Source: CAWBRT01 sp963832365 (GTDB lineage Bacteria; Acidobacteriota; Terriglobia; Terriglobales; Acidobacteriaceae). From it: a DNA stretch of 64,000 nucleotides. Where the stretch lies: the NCBI GenBank assembly GCA_963832365.1, contig CAWHUL010000009.1:8885-72884 (forward strand). Direction: 5' to 3'. The translations under genes and the position numbers were made by a program. Numbering within the stretch: the stretch's first letter is position 1; the number at the start of each line of letters is the position of its first letter. The notes under the pieces are model-generated. The model worked only from the letters and a program-made list of their open reading frames with translations. It made no database searches and was not told the DNA's origin. Shown piece after piece: positions 17,395 to 24,769 of the stretch.

Positions 17395-17629
17395 AACGCC
17401 TCCTTTCGGTTTCCGTATCAGCGCCGAGCATTAGTACATCTAATACAGCAATAAGTAGTGCCTTTTCCGTGTCAGCACCGTGTCAGCAACTGGGTGTCTT
17501 TTGGCGTCTGCGAGTGTCTCACATTGTCAGTGGGTTTTCTAGTTATGTCTTTTGTTTATAGCGGTCTAATTGTAAGTTGTTGAAGGGAAATGTCAGCACG
17601 TGTCAAGCAGAAATGATATAAAGCCAAGA

Positions 17630-17674
17630 CTACGAATCAGTAGGTCGGGAGTTCGAATCTCTCAGGGCGCACCA
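17630..17674 (+). other. 3' fragment of a tRNA gene (attachment-site scar)
   Basis: The sequence from an anticodon-loop-like CTACGAA through a T-arm (GGGAG-TTCGAAT-CTCTC) to GGGCGCACCA is the 3' part of a tRNA. The anticodon would be ACG, suggesting an arginine tRNA. The 5' half (acceptor, D-arm) is absent, and the anticodon stem is already broken. Such fragments are left when an element integrates into a tRNA 3' end. The intact tRNA should lie on the far side of that element, probably to the left, outside this window. Confidence 0.65.
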
Positions 17675-17824
17675 TTTCTCCCTTCCTATCAACAACTTAC
17701 AGACAGCGATTTAGAGCTCTCAACCGCTCACCGCCCAGACCCACATCTTGCCCCACATCTTTGTCACAATTGCTGCCGTTCACTGCATCCGGCGGCGATC
17801 CGCTTCATCAAATCTGGTGAACGC

Positions 17825-17937
17825 ACTTATCTGCGTGCTTTACAGCACGCGGGTCGCGACCCCGACGCGCACTCCGCCTCCTACGGAGTAGCGTCGGGGA
17901 ATGGGGCTAAACCCCGCTTTGCCGCTCTAGGCAAAGC
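17825..17937 (+). other. Cluster of strong RNA hairpins before the xis-int operon
   Basis: Starting with ACTTATCTGC (17825), the same decamer found in two other leaders of the element, there follow four helices. GCGTGC/GCACGC is a short hairpin. CCCCGACGC (17860-17868)/GCGTCGGGG (17891-17899) encloses ACTCCG/CGGAGT. GGGG/CCCC lies at 17903-17915. GCTTTGCC (17916-17923)/GGCAAAGC (17930-17937) closes the series. It may be a structured leader RNA or a recombination site with strong secondary structure. Confidence 0.45.
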
Positions 17938-18072
17938 CGTGCAGCTTGAACGGGCCCCCGCAAGGAGCTCCCGGACGGTCCTGTCTCCAATACAGCCGTC
18001 TGTGCCAGGCGCATTCACTCTTCACCAAAGAGAAGGAAGTACGCAGCCCACCCGGGTTGCGGCACCATCATC

Positions 18073-18294
18073 ATGGCGCAAGCGAATTGCGTTCCGAGCG
18101 TTGCAGTCACCAACCACGATCCCATTTACACCGAACAACAAGCCGCCGAGTATTTGCGCATCAGTCTTCCGACCTTGCGTCGCAAGCGCAAAGCTGGCAC
18201 CGGACCGAAGTACAAGCAGGACGGTCACATTATCCGCTATCGCCGCAGCTGGCTGGACGCCTGGCTCAATGGCCAGCCAGTGCAGGCAGAGTAG
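18073..18294 (+). CDS. Excisionase-like HTH DNA-binding protein
   Basis: A 73-residue protein of the HTH_17/excisionase family: IYTEQQAAEYLRISLPTLRR is the helix-turn-helix, followed by a basic segment and GHIIRYRRSWLDAWLNG, the usual C-terminal wing. Such proteins act as recombination directionality factors or small repressors next to integrases. It ends 11 bases before the integrase, with which it is probably co-transcribed. No strong ribosome binding site is visible before the ATG. Because a long highly structured stretch lies upstream, translation may depend on RNA folding. Confidence 0.75.
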   Translation: MAQANCVPSVAVTNHDPIYTEQQAAEYLRISLPTLRRKRKAGTGPKYKQDGHIIRYRRSWLDAWLNGQPVQAE

Positions 18295-18305
18295 GAGGAG
18301 ACGCT

Positions 18306-19487
18306 ATGGCAGGTAATGGCGACGGTCTCTTCCAACGCGGCGAATTCTGGTCGTTCCGCTATCGCGACAGTAAGAACCGGTGGCGGGAAAGATCCACTGG
18401 CAAGTCGAAGAAAGCTGAGGCACGAAAGGAGAAGCAACGGTTTCTTGACGATTTGAACAACGGCAAGCTGCCAAGCGAGATGGCGGCTTGGACGCTGAAG
18501 CAGGCGTGCGATCACTGGCTGACATGGCGAACCGCCACCAAACCTGGACGCACACCGGCGACAGAGCGAAGTTTCCTACGGCGGGTGCTGACGGTGTTCG
18601 GAGAAAACCGAATACTGCAAACCATCACGCCGCACGATTTCGAAGCGTATCAGGCAAAGCGGCTCAGACGCCCAGGCACGCTTACGGGTGTCAAATCGCG
18701 CACGGTCAACTATGAGCTGTTCTGTTTGCGGCAAATCCTGAAGCGCGCTGACCTGTGGCCCCGCTTCCGAGAGCACTATCGGCCGCTACCTGTCCCGAAA
18801 GGTGGCCCTGGCCAAGCTCTGTCGGACGCGGATGCCATAAGGCTCTTTCAAATGGCAAACTTGAAGTCTTCGTGGGAAGCAGCGTTCTGCGCGGCGCTAC
18901 TCGCCCACTGCACGGGAATGCGTGCAGGAGAAATACGGGCACTGCAACTCGGCGACATCCACGCCGATAACAATGCCCCATCCATTCACATCCGTGCCGA
19001 GGCGACGAAATCACGTCGTGATCGGCACGTTCCACTCAACGCTACTGCGCTTTGGGCAATGAAGCGGCTGCTTACGCGGGCGACGAGGCTGGGGGCGAGC
19101 AGGACAGACCACTATCTGTTGCCAGCTGATCGTTCCAGGCATAACAGGGCTGATGATCCACGGAGGGGATCACGCGGCTACGACCCAACAGCTCATCAAA
19201 ACTCGTGGAAATCAGCTTGGAAATCGTTGCGCAAAGCTGCGGGCATCCCTGGCTTCCGCTTCCACGATTTGCGTCATACGTTCATTTCAGCGGGCGCGGA
19301 GGCTGATGTCCCCATCGGGGTCGTGCAATCCATCGTCGGTCATTTGAGCCCCCAAATGACGGAGCATTACACGCACATCCGCAGTAGTGCGCAGCAGCGG
19401 GCGGCTGAAACGATTGGAGATGCCAACAAACACCTCTTCCAAAACCTCATGTTGGACGATAAGGAGGGAACTAAGACCATCCAGTAG
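18306..19487 (+). CDS. Tyrosine-type site-specific integrase
   Basis: A 393-residue integrase that would move the element at 17.7-31.8 kb. The N-terminal arm-type domain starts MAGNGDGLFQRGEFWSFRYR, and a core-binding SAM-like domain covers about 85-180. The catalytic domain has the arginine in HCTGMRAGEIRALQLGD, a lysine/beta-hairpin region, HDLRHTFISAGAEADV and the final IVGHLSPQMTEHYTHI with the nucleophilic tyrosine. All catalytic positions are present and the frame is intact, unlike the integrase at 16164. AGGAGGAG lies just before the ATG. It follows the excisionase-like gene directly, a normal arrangement at the end of an integrative element. Confidence 0.92.
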   Translation: MAGNGDGLFQRGEFWSFRYRDSKNRWRERSTGKSKKAEARKEKQRFLDDLNNGKLPSEMAAWTLKQACDHWLTWRTATKPGRTPATERSFLRRVLTVFGENRILQTITPHDFEAYQAKRLRRPGTLTGVKSRTVNYELFCLRQILKRADLWPRFREHYRPLPVPKGGPGQALSDADAIRLFQMANLKSSWEAAFCAALLAHCTGMRAGEIRALQLGDIHADNNAPSIHIRAEATKSRRDRHVPLNATALWAMKRLLTRATRLGASRTDHYLLPADRSRHNRADDPRRGSRGYDPTAHQNSWKSAWKSLRKAAGIPGFRFHDLRHTFISAGAEADVPIGVVQSIVGHLSPQMTEHYTHIRSSAQQRAAETIGDANKHLFQNLMLDDKEGTKTIQ

Positions 19488-19629
19488 CAACGAATCAACC
19501 AACTCTGTGGCGGTTCGGTCTTGCCGGGCCGCCGGGTTGGTCGAAAACAACAGCAATGAACTGGTGTAACAGATGGCGGAGTTTACCAGTTTGACAACCC
19601 TACGCGTCTTTGAGTAAATAGAAACAGCC

Positions 19630-19812
19630 GGTGCCGCTAGGCGCGGGCTGACAATTGAATAGGCCGCGCCGTCTATCGGCACGGAAGTCCAGGTCGCGGA
19701 TCGAAAGCGGGAGTCGTTTTCCGCAACTCACTTATCTGCTTTACCGGGCACACCTGCAGTGCTTTTCGGCTGCTGGGAAAAGTGTGCCCGCTCTCTTTAT
19801 GGAGCAGATAAC
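19630..19812 (+). promoter_or_regulatory. Structured 5' leader A, of the DUF3631 gene
   Basis: An outer stem TTATCTGCT (19732-19740)/AGCAGATAA (19803-19811) abuts the ATG and includes part of the GGAG ribosome binding site. It encloses a nine-base perfect stem CGGGCACAC (19745-19753)/GTGTGCCCG (19782-19790), capped by GCAG/CTGC with a TTTTCGG loop. Upstream, GGCGCGG (19640)/CCGCGCC (19664) forms another hairpin nested in GTGCCG/CGGCAC. Leaders B (21215) and C (24545) share the architecture. Confidence 0.6.
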
Positions 19813-21072
19813 ATGAGTGGCGAGACCACCGTTCAGAATTGCAAAATCATCTACAGGCCAGACGGGCAAGCAGAAGAACACGCGCCGTTGGCCGCCAAGG
19901 TTATGCCCACTAGAACGGCCGGAAGCGCCGAATCAGCAGGTTCTAGCACGTCTAGCGGGTTTCCCCAGACTGCCGGTACCGCCGGGGCCCTGCACGGAGA
20001 AGGCGGACTTCTTGTCGAGCGGCTGGAGCGACTCTACCAGAATCACGTCAAGCTGGATAACGGATTTCCTCTGGTGTTGGCGCTGTGGAACTTGCACACC
20101 TACATGTTCGACGACTTTCCCTTGACACCGTATCTTTGGCTCCACTCGCCCACAAAGGGATGCGGGAAGAGCACGCTGGCTGAGCTGCTTGCTTATGCCA
20201 GCCATCGCAGCCAGTTCACCGTGGGTATCACCAAGGCTGCCCTGTATCACGTCGTAGACGAGGATCGCCCTACTCTCGTTCTCGACGAGGCCGAAGGTAA
20301 CTTGGATGACCGAGAGATGATAGCCATAATTAACGCGGGTTATAGGCGCAATGGTGGGGAGGTGAAACGGTGGATCAACGGTGGTCTTCGTTCCTTCAAG
20401 GTGTACTGCCCGAAGGTGATTGCATCGATCAAACCAATACCCGAAACTGTCTTCGACCGGTCCATCCAGGTGGAATTGAAACGCCTGCGGGACGATGAAC
20501 AGGTCATGCCCTTCGACGCCACTGTCGCGGACGAGGAGCTACCTGTCGCAGTAAGCAAATGGGTCTCGGCGCATAGAAAAGCCGTCGCGGAGCACTACCG
20601 GTCCCAGCCTAACTTCGTGCTCTTGCACGCTCGTGCTGGCAGCATCTGGAAGCCGCTCTTCGCCATCGCGGAGTACGTTTGCCCCTCCCGCGTTGGGGAA
20701 CTGCAGGAAACAGCACTCCGATTGACGGCGGAGAAGAGCCTGCACGACCAAGAGCGCTCACCGGAGATGCGCCTGTTGGAGGACATCCGGGCGGTGTTCG
20801 GACGGAACAGCGAGAAGCTGGCGACCGAAGCCCTGCTTCAAAGCTTGGCAGCCTTGCCGGAGAGCAGGTGGCGTCGGCTAGACTCGCTGGGGTTGGCCAA
20901 GAGACTTCGGCCATTCAACATCCGCCCGAAGCAGCTATGGTTGCACGGAAAGAACTTCCGTGGCTACGACCTGGAGGACTTCCAGGATACTTTCACGAGG
21001 TATCTCCCCGCTGACACGGAGGAGCGCGTCCCGTGGTGCCAGGAGGAGAGCGAAGCTAACCATGTTTCCTGA
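19813..21072 (+). CDS. DUF3631 ATPase-like replication protein of the element
   Basis: A 419-residue protein. After a variable Ser/Ala-rich N-terminus (about 60 residues) there is a P-loop ATPase core: LWLHSPTKGCGKSTLAELLA (Walker A) and RPTLVLDEAEGNLDD (Walker B, DE). The C-terminal segment (LRPFNIRPKQLW, then RGYDLEDFQDTFTRYLP) is the DUF3631 signature. DUF3631 proteins occur in phages, plasmids and integrated elements, often near primases, and are presumed to act in replication. Here a PrimPol gene and a helicase lie downstream, which supports that role. The start is the ATG at 19813 with GGAG 8 bases upstream, inside a structured leader. Confidence 0.82.
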   Translation: MSGETTVQNCKIIYRPDGQAEEHAPLAAKVMPTRTAGSAESAGSSTSSGFPQTAGTAGALHGEGGLLVERLERLYQNHVKLDNGFPLVLALWNLHTYMFDDFPLTPYLWLHSPTKGCGKSTLAELLAYASHRSQFTVGITKAALYHVVDEDRPTLVLDEAEGNLDDREMIAIINAGYRRNGGEVKRWINGGLRSFKVYCPKVIASIKPIPETVFDRSIQVELKRLRDDEQVMPFDATVADEELPVAVSKWVSAHRKAVAEHYRSQPNFVLLHARAGSIWKPLFAIAEYVCPSRVGELQETALRLTAEKSLHDQERSPEMRLLEDIRAVFGRNSEKLATEALLQSLAALPESRWRRLDSLGLAKRLRPFNIRPKQLWLHGKNFRGYDLEDFQDTFTRYLPADTEERVPWCQEESEANHVS

Positions 21073-21214
21073 ATACAAAAGCCCCGGGGTTGGTGGATCG
21101 CCGAGGGCTTTCCCATTCACCTTGAACAATTAAACTTGTCCGCTGCATGGAATGCTACTGTCAAAAACTCTGGTAGGCAGTACGGGCGGTGGCGATTGAA
21201 AAGTTATTATCCAG

Positions 21215-21422
21215 GCTGAACCGTTTGGCGTAAGAGCGCATCGAATTTATTGACAATCTAGCTCTCGTGCTAGTGCACGGGAAGCCCGAACGCGGGTCGA
21301 CGAAGAGAATTTTCTCCGAATCCCTTACCTGCGATTGGGACAGATAGCTTGTGGCAGCAGTTTTCGCTGTCAAGGATGATCTGCGCCCAATCGAGAACAG
21401 ATAAGTGCAAAGGAGAACAGAC
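21215..21422 (+). promoter_or_regulatory. Structured 5' leader B, upstream of the gene at 21423
   Basis: An outer stem CTTACCTG (21324-21331)/CAGATAAG (21398-21405, one mismatch) encloses CGATTGGG (21332-21339)/CCCAATCG (21386-21393), then CAGAT/ATCTG, capped by CAGC-AGTTTTC-GCTG (21355-21369). Further upstream, CTCGTGC/GCACGGG and GAGAA/TTCTC hairpins are visible. It shares AGCGCATC (21235) and GAACGCGGGTCG (21288-21299) with leader C at matching distances. The AAAGGAG binding site (21409) lies just beyond the outer stem. Confidence 0.6.
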
Positions 21423-22190
21423 ATGACGTCGATCAGCGCTGCCCCCTCTAAGTCCAGCGAACAAACTAAAGACCAACATTTCCACGCACCGGCCGGGGCA
21501 ATTGTCCATGGCCGGACAATTCCAACTACTGAAGCCCCACCTGCACCGGCTCCAGAAAAAATAGACGAGATTCTCGCCCGCTTGGACTCGTGCTGGGCGG
21601 CATATTCGAAGGATAGCTACGGAACGCGTGCCAACCGCATGAAGTTCGGCGGTGTTCTGGACGAACTTCAGACGGAGCTAGCGACGCCCGGCAAGGAGGG
21701 GCGTTTTCGTGGGTATCTGAAAAAGAGAGGGATCCCACATTCAACCGCTTACGAAGTGCTGGCCGACTATAACCGCCTGAAGAACGCTCCGCAAGTCTTG
21801 ATCCAGGCCGCTGAAAAGTCCTGCCTTGATCTAACCGCAAAACGCTACGCCAAGGCGGTCGCAGAGCGGTTAGCTGGCAATCAGCAGATGACTGCGAACG
21901 ATGCCGCTGAGTTTATCCATTTTCTTCAAGAGATCAAACCCGAACCCAAATACGGGCCCGGCTTAACCAAAGAGGACAAAGAGCTCCATCGTGTCTTCGA
22001 AGCACTGAAGACATTTACGGCCAACGTTCCCGATGCACGGAAAAATGGGTATGCCCAAAAGGCGCTGAACCATTGGGCGTACTACGACGCACGTCAAGAA
22101 GATTCCTTCGAGCTAAAAATCGAACCACAGCCTGTTGAAGATGACTGGTTGCTCTCTCCTTCGAAAGGCAAGAAGGGGGTGGCAGCATGA
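21423..22190 (+). CDS. Putative HTH protein of the element, function unknown
   Basis: A 255-residue protein with a low-complexity N-terminus (about 40 residues, proline-rich before EKIDEILARL). Its middle part, GRFRGYLKKRGIPHSTAYEVLADYNRL (residues about 90-117), resembles a helix-turn-helix. The rest is predicted helical and ends in a basic KGKKGV tail. The protein encoded at 27808 has a similar middle region (RVEELGFARRTVYRWMDEYD), suggesting a paralogous pair within the element. I do not recognise a named family. The gene follows structured leader B, has AAAGGAG before its ATG, and overlaps the next gene by 4 bases. Confidence 0.7.
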   Translation: MTSISAAPSKSSEQTKDQHFHAPAGAIVHGRTIPTTEAPPAPAPEKIDEILARLDSCWAAYSKDSYGTRANRMKFGGVLDELQTELATPGKEGRFRGYLKKRGIPHSTAYEVLADYNRLKNAPQVLIQAAEKSCLDLTAKRYAKAVAERLAGNQQMTANDAAEFIHFLQEIKPEPKYGPGLTKEDKELHRVFEALKTFTANVPDARKNGYAQKALNHWAYYDARQEDSFELKIEPQPVEDDWLLSPSKGKKGVAA

Positions 22191-23080
22191 TCACCAACAT
22201 TGTAGAAACACCAATTGCCTGGGCGCACTACACCGTGAACTTCTGGTGGGGATGCAAGATGGTCTCGGCCGAATGCAAGGGCTGTTACGTCGAAGAGGCG
22301 ATGCGCAAGAAAGGGCTCAACTTCAATGTCGTGCGCCGTACCGGTCAATGGGACAAACCATACGAGCTGAATGCCGACGCTGAACGTCAAGGAAAGTGTG
22401 CGCTTGTTTTCACCTGCTCGTACAGCGACTTCTTCCACAAGGACGCCGATGTGTGGCGGCCAAAGGCGTGGGAGATTATCCGCGATTGTAGGAATCTCGT
22501 CTGGCTCATTCTAACGAAACGCCCCGAGAGGATTAGAGAATGCCTTCCCGCAGACTGGGGCGAGGGCTATCCCAATGTGTGGCTGGGCGTGACTGTCGGC
22601 GCGAAAACGTCGTATCACCGTCTCCAGCAGCTCCGGGAGATCCCGTGCGCTCTGCGCTTCATCTCCATCGAGCCATTGCTGGAATCGGTCAGCGATATTG
22701 ACCTGACCGGGTTTTCCTGGCTGCTAGTCGGCGGAATGTCCGGGCCGAAATGGGAGGACAACAAGATGAACGTAGAGTGGGCGGCGGAGCTGTATGAGCG
22801 TTCCCTTACCTACCCCAACGTGTCCTACTTCTATAAGCAATCGAGTGCCTATCGGTCGGAAAGGGGCATCGACGGTCTTGGACGGTATCTAAACCGTGGT
22901 ATCGACGGTAAGTACGACCTGATTCGACAGATTCCGCCCACGGCTTTGCCGATGCTCCCGCTGAGCATCGAGAAGGGTCATCGCTTTACTGACGATGAAT
23001 GGCGGGACTATCTCGCCCAGTTCTCGACTAACCCCGTCAACGGTGCAGCGACAACTGAAGATGAGGAAGGGGGTGAATGA
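22187..23080 (+). CDS. DUF5131 (phage Gp37/Gp68) family protein
   Basis: A 297-residue protein of the phage Gp37/Gp68-like family. The opening ETPIAWAHYTVNFWWGCKMVSAECKGCYVE is diagnostic. Three cysteines (C-x7-C-x2-C) resemble a radical-SAM-type iron-sulfur ligand set. Other family blocks are LVFTCSYSDFFHKDADVWR, LTKRPERI and RFISIEPLLESV. Family members are found in phages and mobile elements, and the reaction is not established. It is translationally coupled to the genes on both sides (ATGA overlaps at 22187 and 23077), so it belongs to the replication-type operon. Confidence 0.88.
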   Translation: MITNIVETPIAWAHYTVNFWWGCKMVSAECKGCYVEEAMRKKGLNFNVVRRTGQWDKPYELNADAERQGKCALVFTCSYSDFFHKDADVWRPKAWEIIRDCRNLVWLILTKRPERIRECLPADWGEGYPNVWLGVTVGAKTSYHRLQQLREIPCALRFISIEPLLESVSDIDLTGFSWLLVGGMSGPKWEDNKMNVEWAAELYERSLTYPNVSYFYKQSSAYRSERGIDGLGRYLNRGIDGKYDLIRQIPPTALPMLPLSIEKGHRFTDDEWRDYLAQFSTNPVNGAATTEDEEGGE

Positions 23081-24282
23081 GCATGAAGCTACCCACCATC
23101 CACGATAGTTGTTTGGAAGCCGCGCTAGCCTACGCACAGTTTGGCTGGCGCGTTCTCCCCGTTCATTCTCTCCAGCTAGGTCGCTGTACCTGCCGGAAGC
23201 CCGGCTGCAACAAAGTCGCCAAGCACCCCTGCATCAAGAACTGGACTGCGCTCGCCACAACAGACGAAGCGCAGATTCATTCATGGTTCGAGGAGTTTCC
23301 CTGGGCCAATGTCGGGATTGCTACCGGCTGCGAGTCCGGCATATTCGTCGTTGATGTCGACCGTAAACCAGATCTCGACGGCGATGCCACGCTAAAGGCA
23401 CTCGAGGAGGAATCTGGCGCACTGCCTGACACCTTGGAGGTCAGTACTGGATCCGGAGGTACTCACCGATACTTCCAGGCACCCGATGGTGTGGTGCCGA
23501 CACGCGGTGGAGTGCGGCCGGGGATCGATATTCGGGCCCAGGGTGGCATGGTGCTGGCTCCACCATCAATGCATCGGACGGGGAACCGCTATTCCTTCAC
23601 CAATGAAATAGAGCCAGCTCAACCCACCCACTGGTTGCTTGATGCGGTCCGCAAGCATGCCACACGCAAACCAGATGAGAAACGCACCGAAGAGGTGATG
23701 CAAAAGCGCGATACGCTCATCCCCAAGGGGCAACGGAACACCGTGCTGACCAGCCTCGCCGGGAAGCTTCGATGGAATGGACTGGAAGCACGGGAGATCG
23801 AAGCTCTACTGCTGATGATCAACGAGGTCAACTGTGTGACGCCGCTCGACGAGTCGGAGGTTGCAGAAATCGCGCAAAGCGTGGCGAAATACCCAACCGG
23901 GCGTGAGCGCAAGGCCACGTGGTGGTATCCGAACGACGTGGACTCCTATCAGGGTCAACAGGTCAAGCTGCTCACCGACTATCAGCGAGGCTGGTATCGG
24001 ACGCTGAGGGACGCTGCATGGCGCTACGGGGGCTCACTTCCGGCGACGCCAGAAGAACTTGCTTCGCTGGCAGAACCCACCAACAGACCACAGTTCCTGG
24101 AAGAGTGCGTGTCCGTTATGGAACTATTTAGACGGATTGAAGCGAGCTTCGGTAACGTGCTGGTCGATGAGCCGCTTGTTCGCTTGTATCTGGAAAGTAC
24201 GGCGTTGGCGTCGATCAAATCAAAGGCTGGACGTGCGAGTGGTGGAAACCGTCGAGAGGAAAGAATGGAGGGTGGCCAATGA
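23077..24282 (+). CDS. Bifunctional primase-polymerase (PrimPol, AEP superfamily)
   Basis: A 401-residue protein. The N-terminal Prim-Pol domain shows AALAYAQFGWRVLPVHS, a CTCRKPGCNKVAKHPC insert with cysteines and histidine that could bind zinc, then NVGIATGCESGIFVVDVDRK with the catalytic DxD, and STGSGGTHRYFQ with the conserved histidine. GGVRPGIDIRAQGGMVLAPPS follows. A primase C-terminal (PriCT-1) helical segment follows (RNTVLTSLAGKLRWNGLEA). Such proteins initiate DNA synthesis for plasmids, phages and satellites. With the DUF3631 ATPase and the helicase it forms a self-replication module. It starts by ATGA overlap with the preceding gene. Confidence 0.9.
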   Translation: MSMKLPTIHDSCLEAALAYAQFGWRVLPVHSLQLGRCTCRKPGCNKVAKHPCIKNWTALATTDEAQIHSWFEEFPWANVGIATGCESGIFVVDVDRKPDLDGDATLKALEEESGALPDTLEVSTGSGGTHRYFQAPDGVVPTRGGVRPGIDIRAQGGMVLAPPSMHRTGNRYSFTNEIEPAQPTHWLLDAVRKHATRKPDEKRTEEVMQKRDTLIPKGQRNTVLTSLAGKLRWNGLEAREIEALLLMINEVNCVTPLDESEVAEIAQSVAKYPTGRERKATWWYPNDVDSYQGQQVKLLTDYQRGWYRTLRDAAWRYGGSLPATPEELASLAEPTNRPQFLEECVSVMELFRRIEASFGNVLVDEPLVRLYLESTALASIKSKAGRASGGNRREERMEGGQ

Positions 24283-24544
24283 TCATAACCGGCACGGCAG
24301 ACGAACACCTGTTGAACAGGTGTTCAACCAACAACAGCAACAGCAACAACAACCTAACCATGGGGTGTAGAGGAGTGTGGGAAGCTCCTATATGTAAAGA
24401 TAATATAACCCTATGTTATACGCATAGCAGGCTATCTGGTGACTCCAGCACTTACAGTTCTGGAGATTCACTACTCTATATGTAGTCGAGCAGCCGTGGT
24501 AAACGCTTACATGGTGTCGTTCTGATGAGTTTTATATTGAAAGG
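24283..24544. promoter_or_regulatory. Intergenic segment with 23-bp dyad and CAA-rich tract
   Basis: A perfect dyad GAACACCTGT-TGA-ACAGGTGTTC (24303-24325) includes GAAC-AGGT-GTTC, the form of an SOS/LexA box in several phyla. A CAA/CAG-rich tract (24326-24357) and a CTCCAG...CTGGAG inverted repeat (about 24442-24464) follow. No protein gene is supported. Confidence 0.4.
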
Positions 24545-24769
24545 AGTTATCACGCATGAAACTGTTTGCATAGAAGCGCATCAAATATATTGACGACTTA
24601 ACCTCCGTTGATACGGCACGGAGGAATCATAAACGAACGCGGGTCGCCGAGATATTCTACGGATATCTCATCCCGTACACTTATCTGCGTTCTTCAGCTG
24701 GGACTGACTCCCCAAGACAGCACTTTCGCTGCCGAGGGAATGATTTGCGCCCAGCGGAGAACGCTAGAT
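24545..24769 (+). promoter_or_regulatory. Structured 5' leader C, of the DNA methyltransferase gene
   Basis: An outer stem ATCTGCGTTCT (24683-24693) pairs with AGAACGC-T-AGAT (24758-24769), with one bulged T, and ends exactly before the ATG. It covers part of the ribosome binding site GGAG (24756-24759). It encloses GCTGGG (24697-24702)/CCCAGC (24750-24755), capped by CAGC-ACTTTC-GCTG (24718-24731). Upstream are CCTCCGT/ACGGAGG and GAGATAT/ATATCTC hairpins. A mini-ORF (MKLFA) with AAAGGAG lies at 24556-24573. Confidence 0.62.

Larger units (their letters stand above)
17395..18072. other. Attachment-site region between two integrases
   Basis: There is no protein gene. From left to right there are three TGTCAGCA copies (17470-17477, 17481-17488, 17591-17598) that look like integrase arm sites. 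Next is a tRNA 3' fragment (17630-17674), then a tandem CCCACATCTT pair (17750-17759, 17762-17771). A cluster of strong hairpins occupies 17825-17937, just before the excisionase-like gene. Confidence 0.5.

Noticed and set aside
17946..18305. 120-codon N-terminal extension of the intact integrase
   Set aside because: The strong AGGAGGAG site and family N-terminus place the start at 18306; the extension overlaps the excisionase-like gene.
21250..21278. TTGACA in leader B (and TTGACG in leader C) as a sigma70 -35 box
   Set aside because: No -10 sequence lies at 16-18 bases; the segment overlaps a hairpin shared by both leaders.
24326..24357. CAA/CAG-rich tract as a coding low-complexity repeat or microsatellite of importance
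   Set aside because: It lies downstream of a stop with no supported gene; it may be just a low-complexity linker of a chance frame.
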